The notes: generated by a model not told the origin, from the letters alone. A stretch of 64,000 nt of DNA from Armatimonadota bacterium (GCA_031459855.1 JAVKHP010000001.1:1701808-1765807), one strand, 5' to 3'. Positions 25,367 to 33,004 are shown, numbered from the stretch's first letter. Numbers and translations are program-made.

Positions 25367-27622
25367 TTAGGACCCTTTCGCCCCTGCCATCGGAAGCCCA
25401 CGGGCCAGCCGCGCCGGCGCCACCGGCAGCGAGGCGACGCGCACCCCTGTGGCGTCGGCCACCGCGTTCGCAATCGCCGCCGCGCCCGCTACCACCGGCG
25501 GCTCCCCGACCCCCTTGGCCCCGAACGGCCCCTCGTCGGAGGGCACTTCGACGATCACGGTCTCCACCCGGGGCACAGTGGTCGCCCGGGGGAGAGGGTA
25601 GTCGGCAAACGTGGCCGTCACCAGCGCCCCGGCCCCGTCGTAGACCACGCGCTCCAGCAGCCCCCAGCCGATGCCCTGCGCGGCGCCCCCGATCATCTGG
25701 CCCTCGACCGCCGGGGGGTTGAGGGCTCGGCCCACGTCCTGGACGACCACGTGGTCGGTGACCTGTACCTCGCCGGTCTCGCGGTCGACCCGTAGCCGGA
25801 CCAGGTGCCCGGCGAAGCCCGGCGACTGCCGGGTGATCACGGTGTTGCCCACCCCGAAGACTGGCGCGTACTGGGCGCCAAAGCGCATGCTCATGGCGGC
25901 GATCTCGGCCAGGCTGACCGCGGCCGTGGGCGTCCCTTTGACGACCACCTGGCCGTCCCGCAGCTCAAGGTCGTCGACCCGCGCCTCGAGGTGGCTGGCC
26001 GCGATCTGGAGGATCTGGCGCCGCGCGTCTTCGGCTGCCAGGCGGACGGCGGTGCCGACCGTGTAGGTGATCTTGCTGCCACCGGACATGCCCGCGTAGG
26101 GCGCCTGGCTGGTGTCCGCGGTGCGGACGCGGACCCGCTCGGGCGGCAGCCCCAGCACCTCGGCGGCGATCAAGCCCATGGTGGTGAGGGTACCGGTGAT
26201 GTCCACCGCGCCGACCACGACCTCGAACGTGCCGTCGGTGTTGGCGCGCACGCACGCCGAGGCCGACTCGATGCCGCCCAGCCATCCGCCCACCGCGACG
26301 CCGACCCCCTCGTCGGGCGCCTTCGGCCGGTGGCGGAGGGGATGGGCCTCCAGGACCTCGAGCACCTCGCGCAGGCCCATCTTCGCCCACGGCCGGCCGT
26401 TGGGCATCGGGTCGCCGGGCCGCGAGGCGTTCTTGAGGCGCAGCGCCACCGGGTCGATGTCCAGGCGCCGGGCAAGTTCGTCCATGGCCGACTCGATGGC
26501 GAACGTCGCCTGCGGTGCAGCGGGCGCCCGGTAGGCGCCCACCGGCGGCTTGTTGGTGAGCACCTCGAGGCACTCGATCGCCAGGTGCGGCACCCGGTAG
26601 TACCCGCCCAGCAGGATGCCGCCCGTGGCGAGCGGCGCGCCGGGCCTGGCGCCGGCGTCCATCAGCACGCGGCCGCGCAGCGCCACCAGGGTGCCGTCGC
26701 GCCGGGCGCCGAGTTCCAGGTCGATCACGGTGGCCGGGGCGGGGGTGGTGGTCAGGAAGTCCTCCATGCGCGTGAGCACCAGGCGCACGGGTCGGCGCAG
26801 CAGCAGCGCCAGCGCGGCGACCAGCGGCTGGTGCAGCAGGATCTTCCCGCCGAAGCCGCCGCCCACGTGCATGGGCACCACGCGGACCTGCGCCTCGGGG
26901 AGCCCCAGGACCTTCGCGGTCTCGCGCCGCACGTAGAACTGCCCCTGGGTGGCGGTGTAGATCGTCACGTCACCTGTTGCGGGATCGACGGTGGCGACGG
27001 TGGCATGGGGCTCGAGGTACCCCTGGTGGACGCGCGCGGTGGTGTAGGTGCGCCTGACCACGACCTCGGCCTGCGCGAGCCCGGCCGCGACGTCACCCCG
27101 GGTGAAGGTCACGCGGTTGGTCACGTTGCCCGGGGTCTCGGCGTGCTGTTCCTGCACCTCGACGGTGGCGTGGGCCTGCGCGTCGCCCTCCTCGAACTCC
27201 ACGGCCTCCTGCACCAGCGGCGCGCCCGGCGCCAGCGCTTCGTCGATGGTCAGCACCGCGGGCAGCGGTTCGAAGCGTGCCGCCGCCCGCAGCGCCTCCA
27301 CCCCGTCGGCTGCGGCGGCTTCCGAGGCGGCCACCACGACCGCGACGGGCTGGCCGGTGTAGGCGGTGCGGCCGTTGGCCAGCTCGCGCCGGGCCTGGCC
27401 GATGCGCGCCAGGTCGTCGGCGGTGACCACGGCGACGACGCCGGGCACGGCCAGCGCCGCCGCGCGCGGGATCTCGACGATGCGTGCCCGCGGGTGCGGG
27501 CTGGTCAGCAGGCGGGCGTGCAGCATGCCCGGCAGCCGGAGGTCTTCGGTGTACTGCATCGCGCCGGTGACCTTCTCCCGGCCGTCGGTGCGCTTGTGGG
27601 GCTTGCCGATCACCAGGGCCAT
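25367..27622 (-). CDS. Xanthine dehydrogenase-family molybdopterin-binding large subunit
   Basis: This 751-residue molybdenum hydroxylase subunit (XdhA/CoxL/HcrA branch) hydroxylates an N-heterocycle, aldehyde or related substrate with water as oxygen source. The N-terminal a/b hammerhead domain carries REKVTGAMQYTEDLRLPGML. The Moco domain has MHVGGGFGGK, the substrate-region PVGAYRAPAAPQATFAIES and the catalytic glutamate near residue 705 in GAKGVGEPPVVAG. ATG 27622 is chosen because the conserved N-terminus begins there (MALVIGKPHKRTDG); the frame is open far upstream but without family similarity. No 2Fe-2S or FAD subunit gene is adjacent, which is unusual, as electrons must leave through them. 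It may use partners elsewhere or have lost them to the nearby mobile element. Confidence 0.9.
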   Translation of the reverse strand: MALVIGKPHKRTDGREKVTGAMQYTEDLRLPGMLHARLLTSPHPRARIVEIPRAAALAVPGVVAVVTADDLARIGQARRELANGRTAYTGQPVAVVVAASEAAAADGVEALRAAARFEPLPAVLTIDEALAPGAPLVQEAVEFEEGDAQAHATVEVQEQHAETPGNVTNRVTFTRGDVAAGLAQAEVVVRRTYTTARVHQGYLEPHATVATVDPATGDVTIYTATQGQFYVRRETAKVLGLPEAQVRVVPMHVGGGFGGKILLHQPLVAALALLLRRPVRLVLTRMEDFLTTTPAPATVIDLELGARRDGTLVALRGRVLMDAGARPGAPLATGGILLGGYYRVPHLAIECLEVLTNKPPVGAYRAPAAPQATFAIESAMDELARRLDIDPVALRLKNASRPGDPMPNGRPWAKMGLREVLEVLEAHPLRHRPKAPDEGVGVAVGGWLGGIESASACVRANTDGTFEVVVGAVDITGTLTTMGLIAAEVLGLPPERVRVRTADTSQAPYAGMSGGSKITYTVGTAVRLAAEDARRQILQIAASHLEARVDDLELRDGQVVVKGTPTAAVSLAEIAAMSMRFGAQYAPVFGVGNTVITRQSPGFAGHLVRLRVDRETGEVQVTDHVVVQDVGRALNPPAVEGQMIGGAAQGIGWGLLERVVYDGAGALVTATFADYPLPRATTVPRVETVIVEVPSDEGPFGAKGVGEPPVVAGAAAIANAVADATGVRVASLPVAPARLARGLPMAGAKGS

Positions 27623-27696
27623 TGCATCACGCTCCACGGTGGATCTGCAGAGTAGCGGAATCACGGATGGGAACACCGGGGTCCCCACAACAACAT

Positions 27697-27733
27697 GCGC
27701 TGCGCGCCGCTGCGTCCGGTCTGCGCGCAGCGC
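27697..27733. repeat. Perfect 11-bp inverted repeat upstream of the hydroxylase gene
   Basis: gcgctgcgcgc at 27697-27707 is exactly inverted at 27723-27733 with a 15-base spacer. It lies 75 bases upstream of the hydroxylase start in the divergent spacer shared with queF. It could be an RNA hairpin in the hydroxylase leader or an operator; sequence alone does not decide. Confidence 0.5.
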
Positions 27734-27946
27734 TCTCGGACGCAACACTATTCTATGCAAGAACATTCGTCGCGGAGGCGTCCGGAGCCTTGTGCCGCGC
27801 GCCCCAGGGCCGGGGGTGCCACCGCTTGCGGCACACCGGAGCCCGGCAGGGACGGCCATGGGGCGCGTCATCCTGACCCTGCGGGCATCACAGCACGAGG
27901 CAACCCCGGGGGCGACGGAACCGAAGAGATGCGCGCAGCGCCGCGG

Positions 27947-27975
27947 TTGTCGTCGCCCCAGCGGCTGCGTATGAT
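27947..27975 (+). promoter_or_regulatory. Sigma-70-type promoter for queF
   Basis: TTGTCG (27947-27952) and TATGAT (27970-27975) are separated by exactly 17 bases. The -10 element is about 30 bases upstream of the queF start, leaving room for its AGGAGG ribosome site. Confidence 0.6.
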
Positions 27976-28005
27976 GCAGGCGAGACCGCCGAGAGGAGGA
28001 CGGCC

Positions 28006-28443
28006 ATGCACCGGCCCGCAGGTACCTCAGTCGACGCGCCCATGCCCGTCGAGCGGCGCTGGGACGTCGAAGGGTACGACCGCATCGACGCCGCACGCCT
28101 GGAGACGTTCGCCTACGAGTACCCGGGCAGCCCCGCCGTGGTCGAGATCGCGACCGACGAGTTCACGGCGGTCTGCCCCTGGTCCGGGCTGCCCGACTTC
28201 GGCCGGCTGCGGGTGCGCTACCTGCCCCGCGAGCGCGTGCTCGAGCTGAAGTCGTTCAAGTACTACCTGCACTCGTACCGCAACGTCGGCATCTACCAGG
28301 AGCATGCGGCCAACCGCATCCTGCAGGACCTGGTGGCCGCCACCCAGCCGGTCTGGATGGAGCTCCAGCTGGACTACAACGTCCGGGGCGGCCTGCACAC
28401 CACGGTGACCGTGCGCTGGCCGCAGGACGGGCGAGGCCCGTAG
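28006..28443 (+). CDS. queF: PreQ0 reductase (NADPH-dependent 7-cyano-7-deazaguanine reductase)
   Basis: This 145-residue cytoplasmic enzyme reduces preQ0 to preQ1 in the synthesis of the tRNA modification queuosine. The catalytic cysteine is near residue 56 in FTAVCPWSGLPDFG, with the proton-donating aspartate near 63. The T-fold/QueF block ELKSFKYYLHSYRNVGIYQE follows. It is the short, single-domain (Bacillus-type) form. A strong GAGAGGAGG ribosome site precedes ATG 28006, and a promoter is visible at 27947. The next gene encodes a VUT-family transporter, consistent with a queuosine salvage and synthesis pair. queC, queD and queE are not in the window. Confidence 0.95.
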   Translation: MHRPAGTSVDAPMPVERRWDVEGYDRIDAARLETFAYEYPGSPAVVEIATDEFTAVCPWSGLPDFGRLRVRYLPRERVLELKSFKYYLHSYRNVGIYQEHAANRILQDLVAATQPVWMELQLDYNVRGGLHTTVTVRWPQDGRGP

Positions 28444-28479
28444 CCGTGCGCGCGCCGCGGACATGACCACGTGACAGGA
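28441..28479 (+). repeat. First copy of a 39-base direct repeat (queF end)
   Basis: tagccgtgcgcgcgccgcgg and the following acatgaccacgtgacagga recur 73 bases later with four differences. The first three bases are the queF stop codon. This copy contains an ATG followed after two codons by a TGA. Confidence 0.7.
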
Positions 28480-28513
28480 GCTCGGCGGGTGGGGCGGGTT
28501 GGGCCAGGACGAG

Positions 28514-28552
28514 TAGCCGTGGGCGCCCCGCGGACATGACCAGGCGACAGGA
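28514..28552 (+). repeat. Second copy of the 39-base direct repeat (transporter start)
   Basis: tagccgtgggcgccccgcgg followed by acatgaccaggcgacagga. The ATG in this copy is the start codon of the VUT transporter gene. The pair looks like a tandem duplication of the queF/transporter junction. Confidence 0.7.
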
Positions 28553-29078
28553 AGGCTGGGTCTTCGCCGGAGCCTTCGTCGGGTCGATCTGGCTTGCCAA
28601 CTACCTGATCCGCCACGTGGGGACGGCGTGCCCGCCCGACGGCCCGTGCCTGGTCCCGGTCTGGCCGGGGGTGATGGCGCCCTCGGGCGTGCTGGCGATC
28701 GGGCTGTCGTTCACGCTGCGCGACCTGGTGCAGCGACGGCTGGGGCGCGGGGTCGCGGTGGCGGCCATCGTCGCGGGCGCGCTGCTCTCGGCGCTGCTGT
28801 CGGCGCAGCTGGCCCTGGCGTCGGGGACGGCGTTCCTGCTCTCGGAGACGATGGACCTGCTGGTCTACACGCCCCTGCAGGAGCGCAACCTCGTGGTGGC
28901 GACGGTGGCGTCCAACCTCGTGGGCCTGGTGGTCGACTCGGCGGTGTTCCTGTTCCTGGCCTTCGGCTCGTTGCAGTTCATCGGCGGGCAGATCATCGGC
29001 AAGGCGTGGATGACGGCGGTGGCCCTGCCCCTGGTGGCCTACCTCCGGCGGCGCGACGCGCAGGAAGAGACCACCTGA
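28536..29078 (+). CDS. VUT-family (YhhQ-like) queuosine precursor transporter
   Basis: This 180-residue integral membrane protein has about five or six helices. The VUT/COG1738 features are VFAGAFVGSIWLANYLIRHV at the start, PSGVLAIGLSFTLRDLVQRRLG, the helix ASNLVGLVVDSAVFLFLAF and the closing QFIGGQIIGKAWMTAVALPL. YhhQ proteins import preQ0 or preQ1. Adjacency to queF supports that substrate. The gene starts inside the second copy of the 39-base repeat. Confidence 0.85.
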   Translation: MTRRQEGWVFAGAFVGSIWLANYLIRHVGTACPPDGPCLVPVWPGVMAPSGVLAIGLSFTLRDLVQRRLGRGVAVAAIVAGALLSALLSAQLALASGTAFLLSETMDLLVYTPLQERNLVVATVASNLVGLVVDSAVFLFLAFGSLQFIGGQIIGKAWMTAVALPLVAYLRRRDAQEETT

Positions 29079-29100
29079 GCGCCAGCAGCAGGTCGCTGCC

Positions 29101-29868
29101 CTAGAATGGCGTCGTGCCCGCGGCGACGGTCACGAGCGCCCAGGCGACGAGCGCTGCGCCTGCGGGTTTCGCCAGGCGCCTGCCCCAGGGCATCGTACGT
29201 TCCGCCGTCATCAGGGCTCCCAGCCCGAGCATCCACCCCAGGTGCGCGACCCCCACCGCGAACATCACCAGCATCAGCGTCCAGCAGCAGCCGACACAGA
29301 AGAGACCGTGGTGCAACCCCAGGGCCCACGCCTCCCGGCCGGGGGCGCTGCCGCGCCAGCGTCCGGCGACGAAGGCCAGCGGCGAACGGCACACGGCAAG
29401 GCAGCGCTCCTTCAGCCTGGTGAACTGGTACGCGCCCGCTGCCAGCAGGACCGCAGGCGGGAGCAGGGCGTCCAGCCCGGCGACGCGCTCGGCTACCGCG
29501 TGCACGACGGTGTCTCCTGCCAGCGCCGCCGCGCCCACCGCCGCCCACATGGTCAGATAGCCCGCGCCGAGGCGCGCCAGCAGCCCTGCACGCCCGGGCC
29601 GCGCCGCCACCATGCGGCGGAACAGGGTGAGCAGTGGCAGGCTGCCGGGGAGCATCATGGCCACGGTCATGACGAGCCAGCCGACGAGGAACACGGCCGC
29701 CCGGGAGGCCGGGGCTGGAGCCACCGCCCCGGCCTCCCGGTGGCTGAGCCAGATCGCGTGCGGCGATGCACCCCACCACGCCATCACCAGCCATGCCGCG
29801 CCGATCAGCACCACGAGCGCCAGCCGGTACCAGCGGGCGTCGTCGGGGGTGCGGAACGCACCGATCAC
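29101..29868 (-). CDS. DUF2182 integral membrane protein
   Basis: This 255-residue membrane protein has about six helices. The DUF2182 (COG5486) hallmarks are the helix VGWLVMTVAMMLPGSLPLL, the loop YQFTRLKERCLAVCRSPLAF with two cysteines, and GLHHGLFCVGCCWTLMLVMF with three more. The function is not established; the conserved cysteines suggest metal binding. It follows the DUF1326 gene by 18 bases on the same strand, the pairing in which these two families are commonly found. Confidence 0.88.
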   Translation of the reverse strand: MIGAFRTPDDARWYRLALVVLIGAAWLVMAWWGASPHAIWLSHREAGAVAPAPASRAAVFLVGWLVMTVAMMLPGSLPLLTLFRRMVAARPGRAGLLARLGAGYLTMWAAVGAAALAGDTVVHAVAERVAGLDALLPPAVLLAAGAYQFTRLKERCLAVCRSPLAFVAGRWRGSAPGREAWALGLHHGLFCVGCCWTLMLVMFAVGVAHLGWMLGLGALMTAERTMPWGRRLAKPAGAALVAWALVTVAAGTTPF

Positions 29869-29886
29869 CGTCGATCCTGGGACCGG

Positions 29887-30489
29887 TCAGGCAGTGAACC
29901 GAAACGGTCCGAGCACCGCGTTGCGCCCCTGGTACTCCCAGTGGATGCGGTGCTGCGGCACGTCGGCCCGGAACGAGGTCGCTTTGCCGACCGTGGCGGC
30001 AGACCCGGGAATGGTGGAGAACACGCTGTCCACCAGCTTCGTGGGGTGCCCCTGGAGGTCGGTGAGGGGTTCCATCTCGCTGGCCACGGCGTCGCCGATC
30101 CTGATGTGGCCCTTGCCGTCACGGAAGCTGAAGTCGATGGGCGCGTCGTAGACGCCCAACACCTCGCCGACCAGCGGCGCCAGGTCGGCGAGCGGGCCGC
30201 CCAGCCTACCGGTGTGCGCTGCCAGGATGGCCTCCTTCTGCTGCTGGGTCGCCCGGCTGTCGACGAAGACCACCGCCTTCCAGTTGCCCTTGAGGACGTT
30301 CCCGGGAATCTGGACCGCCAGGGCCAGCGTCAGACCGGCCACGTCGACGCCGCCGATCTGCCCGCGGTCGTAATGGTACGCGATGAGGCCCTGGCAGGCC
30401 CCGCCGTCGGGGTCCTGCCCCACCCAGCAGGGGCACACCGCCGCACACGAGCACGCTTCCAGCATCTGCCCTTCCAGTGCGTATCCCAT
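29887..30489 (-). CDS. DUF1326 domain protein
   Basis: This 200-residue protein starts with MGYALEGQMLEACSCAAVCP and a further CW, giving cysteines at 13, 15, 19 and 21, the conserved N-terminal feature of DUF1326. The rest is soluble, with a C-terminal strand FRADVPQHRIHWEYQGRNA. ATG 30489 is used because GGGGGAG lies 5 bases upstream. The family has no assigned activity; it is usually encoded next to DUF2182, as here, so a joint role at the membrane, possibly metal related, is inferred. A 12-bp palindrome lies about 100 bases upstream. Confidence 0.88.
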   Translation of the reverse strand: MGYALEGQMLEACSCAAVCPCWVGQDPDGGACQGLIAYHYDRGQIGGVDVAGLTLALAVQIPGNVLKGNWKAVVFVDSRATQQQKEAILAAHTGRLGGPLADLAPLVGEVLGVYDAPIDFSFRDGKGHIRIGDAVASEMEPLTDLQGHPTKLVDSVFSTIPGSAATVGKATSFRADVPQHRIHWEYQGRNAVLGPFRFTA

Positions 30490-30583
30490 GGCGCTCCCCC
30501 CTATGCGGGGCCCCGGAGATCGTCGCGTTCGCGGGGCCCGCAGCGTATCGTATCGAGCAACGATCGCGGATCGGTCTCCCAAT

Positions 30584-30595
30584 GGCCGATCGGCC
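30584..30595. promoter_or_regulatory. 12-bp perfect palindrome upstream of DUF1326 gene
   Basis: GGCCGATCGGCC reads the same on both strands and lies between the AhpD-like gene and the DUF1326 start. It may be an operator for the DUF1326-DUF2182 pair. GC-rich palindromes also arise by chance in this genome. Confidence 0.3.
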
Positions 30596-30675
30596 GATGG
30601 TGGTCTGCGCCCCTACCCGGTGCCGCACCGTGCACCCCGGGCGGGGCGCTCAGGCGGCGCGCCGTCGGCACGACG

Positions 30676-31260
30676 CTACGCTGGCTGCGTCCCGTCGCCC
30701 AGGACCGCCTCGACCAGGTCGGCCTGCTCCAGGAAGAACGGGTCGGTCTCGACGCCGAGCGCCTCGTAGACCCGGCTGCGCAGCGCGCGCAGCGTGGCCC
30801 ACACCGCCACGTCGATGATGGCGCCGTCGTCGAGGCCGACGGCCCGCAGCCGGTCGACCTGTGCTGCCACGGGGTGCCCGGCGGCCGCCGCCAGGGCGTA
30901 GTCCAGGATGGCCACGGTGCGCGCGTCGAGTCCGGCGGTGCGGTAGTCGTGGAGCACGGCGCGCACGCGATCCAGGCCGCCCAGGTCGCGCTCGACGTCG
31001 ACGGCGTAGACCAGCACGCAGTACGTCGAGCGCAGGCGGTGGGCCACCAGCAGGCTGATCAACCGGCGCTCGTGCGGGGTGAGCGCCGAGACCTGCTTCA
31101 CGGCTGCCGTGAAGGCGTCCAGCGCGGTGGCCAGCTCAGGCCGCAGCGACAGCGCCCGGGTGGCCTCCATGACGAATCCCAGCCGTGCCAGGTCGGCTTC
31201 GTAGGCCTGCCGCAAGGCCCCCGTCACGTCGTTCTCGTCCAGCGTGCGCACCCAGGGCAT
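30676..31260 (-). CDS. AhpD/carboxymuconolactone decarboxylase-like protein with altered CxxC
   Basis: This 194-residue helical protein of the AhpD-like (peroxidase-related) superfamily shows SLRPELATALDAFTAAVKQV, LTPHERRLISLLVAHRL, the active-site helix RSTYCVLVYAVDV near residue 80 and LDYALAAAAGHP. Normal members carry CxxC followed by a histidine three residues on. Here the first cysteine is serine (STYC) and the histidine is tyrosine, so only one redox cysteine remains. A strong GGAGGCTGAGGTGAC leader precedes ATG 31260. It lies 90 bases downstream of the methyltransferase on the same strand. It may have lost classical disulfide chemistry. Confidence 0.8.
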   Translation of the reverse strand: MPWVRTLDENDVTGALRQAYEADLARLGFVMEATRALSLRPELATALDAFTAAVKQVSALTPHERRLISLLVAHRLRSTYCVLVYAVDVERDLGGLDRVRAVLHDYRTAGLDARTVAILDYALAAAAGHPVAAQVDRLRAVGLDDGAIIDVAVWATLRALRSRVYEALGVETDPFFLEQADLVEAVLGDGTQPA

Positions 31261-31350
31261 GTCACCTCAGCCTCCGTTCAGCCCGCGTCGACGACCCACC
31301 GCACCGGCGTCCGCACACGCCGCGTCCGCGGCCCGCCCCAGCAGCGCCGG

Positions 31351-32181
31351 TCACCCCCGCGGCTTGCGCGCCGAGAAGATCACCGAGCGCGCCACGTGCG
31401 GCTGGCGCTCCGGGGGGATGAGGCGGCGCATGAGCGCGATCAGTTCCGGGGTGAACAACGGGTACTGCTCGCACTCGTCCACGCCGAACGGCAGCTCCTC
31501 CCCCCGCGCGATCTCGACGAACCCGATCTTCTGCAGCTTGCTGACGAAGACACGCTCCGCCAGGGCGCCCGAGAGTCAGCCCGCCCACGCGGCGGCGCTG
31601 GTCAGCACCTGCGGGGGCAGGTCCTCGTCCACCACGATGTCCGCCACCGCCATCCGGCCGCCTGGCCGCAGGATGCGGAACACCTCGGCGAAGGCCCGCG
31701 ACTTGCGCGGCGAGAGGTTGATCACGCCGTTGCTGATGGCGACGTCCACGCTCGCGTCGGGCAGGGGGATCGCTTCGATCTCGCCGCGCAGCCACTCCAC
31801 GTTGGTCACACCGGCCGCCTCGGCGTTGCGGGCGGCCACCGCCAGCATCTCCGGCAGCATGTCCAGCCCGATGGCCCTGCCGTCCGGCGCCACCGCGTGC
31901 GCCGCGAGGATCGTGTCGATCCCACCGCCGCAGCCCAGGTCGATGACGACCTCGCCGGGGGCGAGCGCCGCCGCCCGCACGGGGTTCCCCACACCCAGGG
32001 CCTGCGCGATGGCGCCCGGCGGGAGCAGGCGCAGCTGCTCTGCGGTGTAGAGGCGCTCGGCCACGCTGGTCGTGGTGCCGATGACGGCGCGGTAGGCCTG
32101 CCGGACGAGGTCGCGGATCCCCTCCTGGTCCAGCAGATCGTCGGTAGTGCGCACGGCCGGGTGGGGCACGTGGTGGCTCAT
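31351..32181 (-). CDS. ArsM-like SAM methyltransferase with in-frame TGA at a conserved Cys (candidate selenoprotein)
   Basis: Read through one TGA (31576-31578), the frame gives 276 residues. SAM motif I is VIDLGCGGGID at 79-89; NGVINLSPRKSRAFAEVFRI and LRPGGRMAVADIVV are typical of arsenite-methyltransferase-like enzymes. At residue 202 the sequence is AWAG-TGA-LSGAL, where the family has cysteine (GC.xGAL type). After the TGA a normal C-terminal part continues for 74 codons (LQKIGFVEIARGEELPFGV, ending ARSVIFSARKPRG). Selenocysteine insertion is the simplest reading; the alternative is a nonsense mutation, leaving a 201-residue product. ATG 32181 overlaps the anti-sigma stop (ATGA), so it is translationally coupled to that gene. 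Substrate (arsenite or another thiol-binding compound) is inferred from family only. Confidence 0.75.
31543..31578 (-). promoter_or_regulatory. Possible bacterial SECIS element after the in-frame TGA
   Basis: On the minus strand, after TGA and five bases, gggcgc can pair with gcgtgtc (one bulge, G-U pairs allowed), leaving a loop ccuggcgga. The GG in the loop is 15-16 bases after the TGA, in the range seen for bacterial SECIS hairpins. The stem is short and was folded by eye, so this is weak support. Confidence 0.35.
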
Positions 32182-32417
32182 CGCTGCTCTCCCAGGCTCC
32201 TGACGAAGGCCTCGAGCTTGTGGCGGGTCTCCGGCGGGAGCGTCACCGCCGGCCCCTCCTGCCGCAGGCGCGTGCGCAGCTGCTGGGCGAACTCCAGCTC
32301 CCCGCAGCAGTGGCGGCACAGGCCGAGGTGTTCTTCCAGCTCGCGCTCCTCGACGCGACCGAGGTTGCGGTCGAGGTACTCCCACAGGCGTGCCACGGCG
32401 TCCTTACAGCTGATCAC
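32178..32417 (-). CDS. Zinc-binding anti-sigma factor (zf-HC2 type)
   Basis: This 79-residue protein starts with VISCKDAVARLWEYLDRNLG and carries EEHLGLCRHCCGELEF, the H-x3-C-x2-C zinc motif of ZAS-type anti-sigma factors; a cysteine at position 4 may complete the site. It has no membrane segment, so it is cytoplasmic and probably senses a redox or metal signal by releasing its sigma partner. The GTG start at 32417 overlaps the sigma stop (GTGA), and its own stop overlaps the methyltransferase ATG (ATGA). The coupling strongly suggests a stoichiometric sigma/anti-sigma pair. Confidence 0.9.
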   Translation of the reverse strand: MISCKDAVARLWEYLDRNLGRVEERELEEHLGLCRHCCGELEFAQQLRTRLRQEGPAVTLPPETRHKLEAFVRSLGEQR

Positions 32418-33004
32418 GTGGACCCCTCCCGGGGCGGACTCAAGAGCCGGTGGCGCTGCGCGTACTCCCAGAGCTCCCGTTCCAGCTGGCGGCGGCCACG
32501 GTGCAGCCAGGACAGGACGGTGCCCACCGGCCGGCCGGTGATCTCGGCGATCTCGCGTGCCTTGTACCCGTAGATGTAGGCAAGGATGAGGGCCACGCGG
32601 TGCAGCGGCGGGACTTGCTGCAGGACGTCGAGGATGCGGGCGTCGTCGAAGAGCTCGAGGAAGTCGAGGTGCACGCGGTCGGAGTAGGGGAAGGGGTCGT
32701 CCTCGACGATGGTGTCGAAGAGGTCGAAGCGGTCGTCGCCCGACTCCGTGGCGGGCGCGTGCGCGTCGGCATCGACGCGGTCGTAGTACGCGCGGGTGAG
32801 GATGCGCGTGAGCCACACCCGCGGACGGTCACGGTTGCGCAGGCCCGCAAAGCCCCGGAACGCGCGCAGCAGGGCGTCCTGCACGAGGTCCTCGGCGGCG
32901 GTCCGGTTGCCGCACAGCCGCACCGCGACCGCGTACAGGTAGTCCAGGTGCGGCCGGACGACGTCTTCGAAGGTCGTGCGGGGTACGGACGAGAGCTCGG
33001 CCAT
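32414..33004 (-). CDS. ECF-type RNA polymerase sigma factor
   Basis: This 196-residue extracytoplasmic-function sigma factor has region 2 (DYLYAVAVRLCGNRTAAEDL, VQDALLRAFRGF and RVWLTRILTRAYYDR) for -10 recognition and core binding. Region 4 (QVPPLHRVALILAYIYGYKA, REIAEITGRPVGTVLSWLHR) reads the -35 element. A long acidic linker (ESGDDRFDLFDTIVEDDP) separates them. GGGGGGGA precedes ATG 33004. It is the first gene of a coupled sigma/anti-sigma/methyltransferase unit and probably autoregulates it together with the AhpD-like, DUF1326 and DUF2182 genes. Confidence 0.94.
   Translation of the reverse strand: MAELSSVPRTTFEDVVRPHLDYLYAVAVRLCGNRTAAEDLVQDALLRAFRGFAGLRNRDRPRVWLTRILTRAYYDRVDADAHAPATESGDDRFDLFDTIVEDDPFPYSDRVHLDFLELFDDARILDVLQQVPPLHRVALILAYIYGYKAREIAEITGRPVGTVLSWLHRGRRQLERELWEYAQRHRLLSPPREGST

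Noticed and set aside
31576-31578. The TGA as an ordinary stop ending a 201-residue methyltransferase
   Set aside because: The conserved family C-terminus continues directly after it in the same frame and the codon replaces a conserved Cys, so I annotate the read-through protein and keep truncation as the alternative.
29242-32541. A 1099-codon plus-strand frame across the sigma-factor operon
   Set aside because: It crosses several well-supported minus-strand genes, is low complexity and resembles no family.
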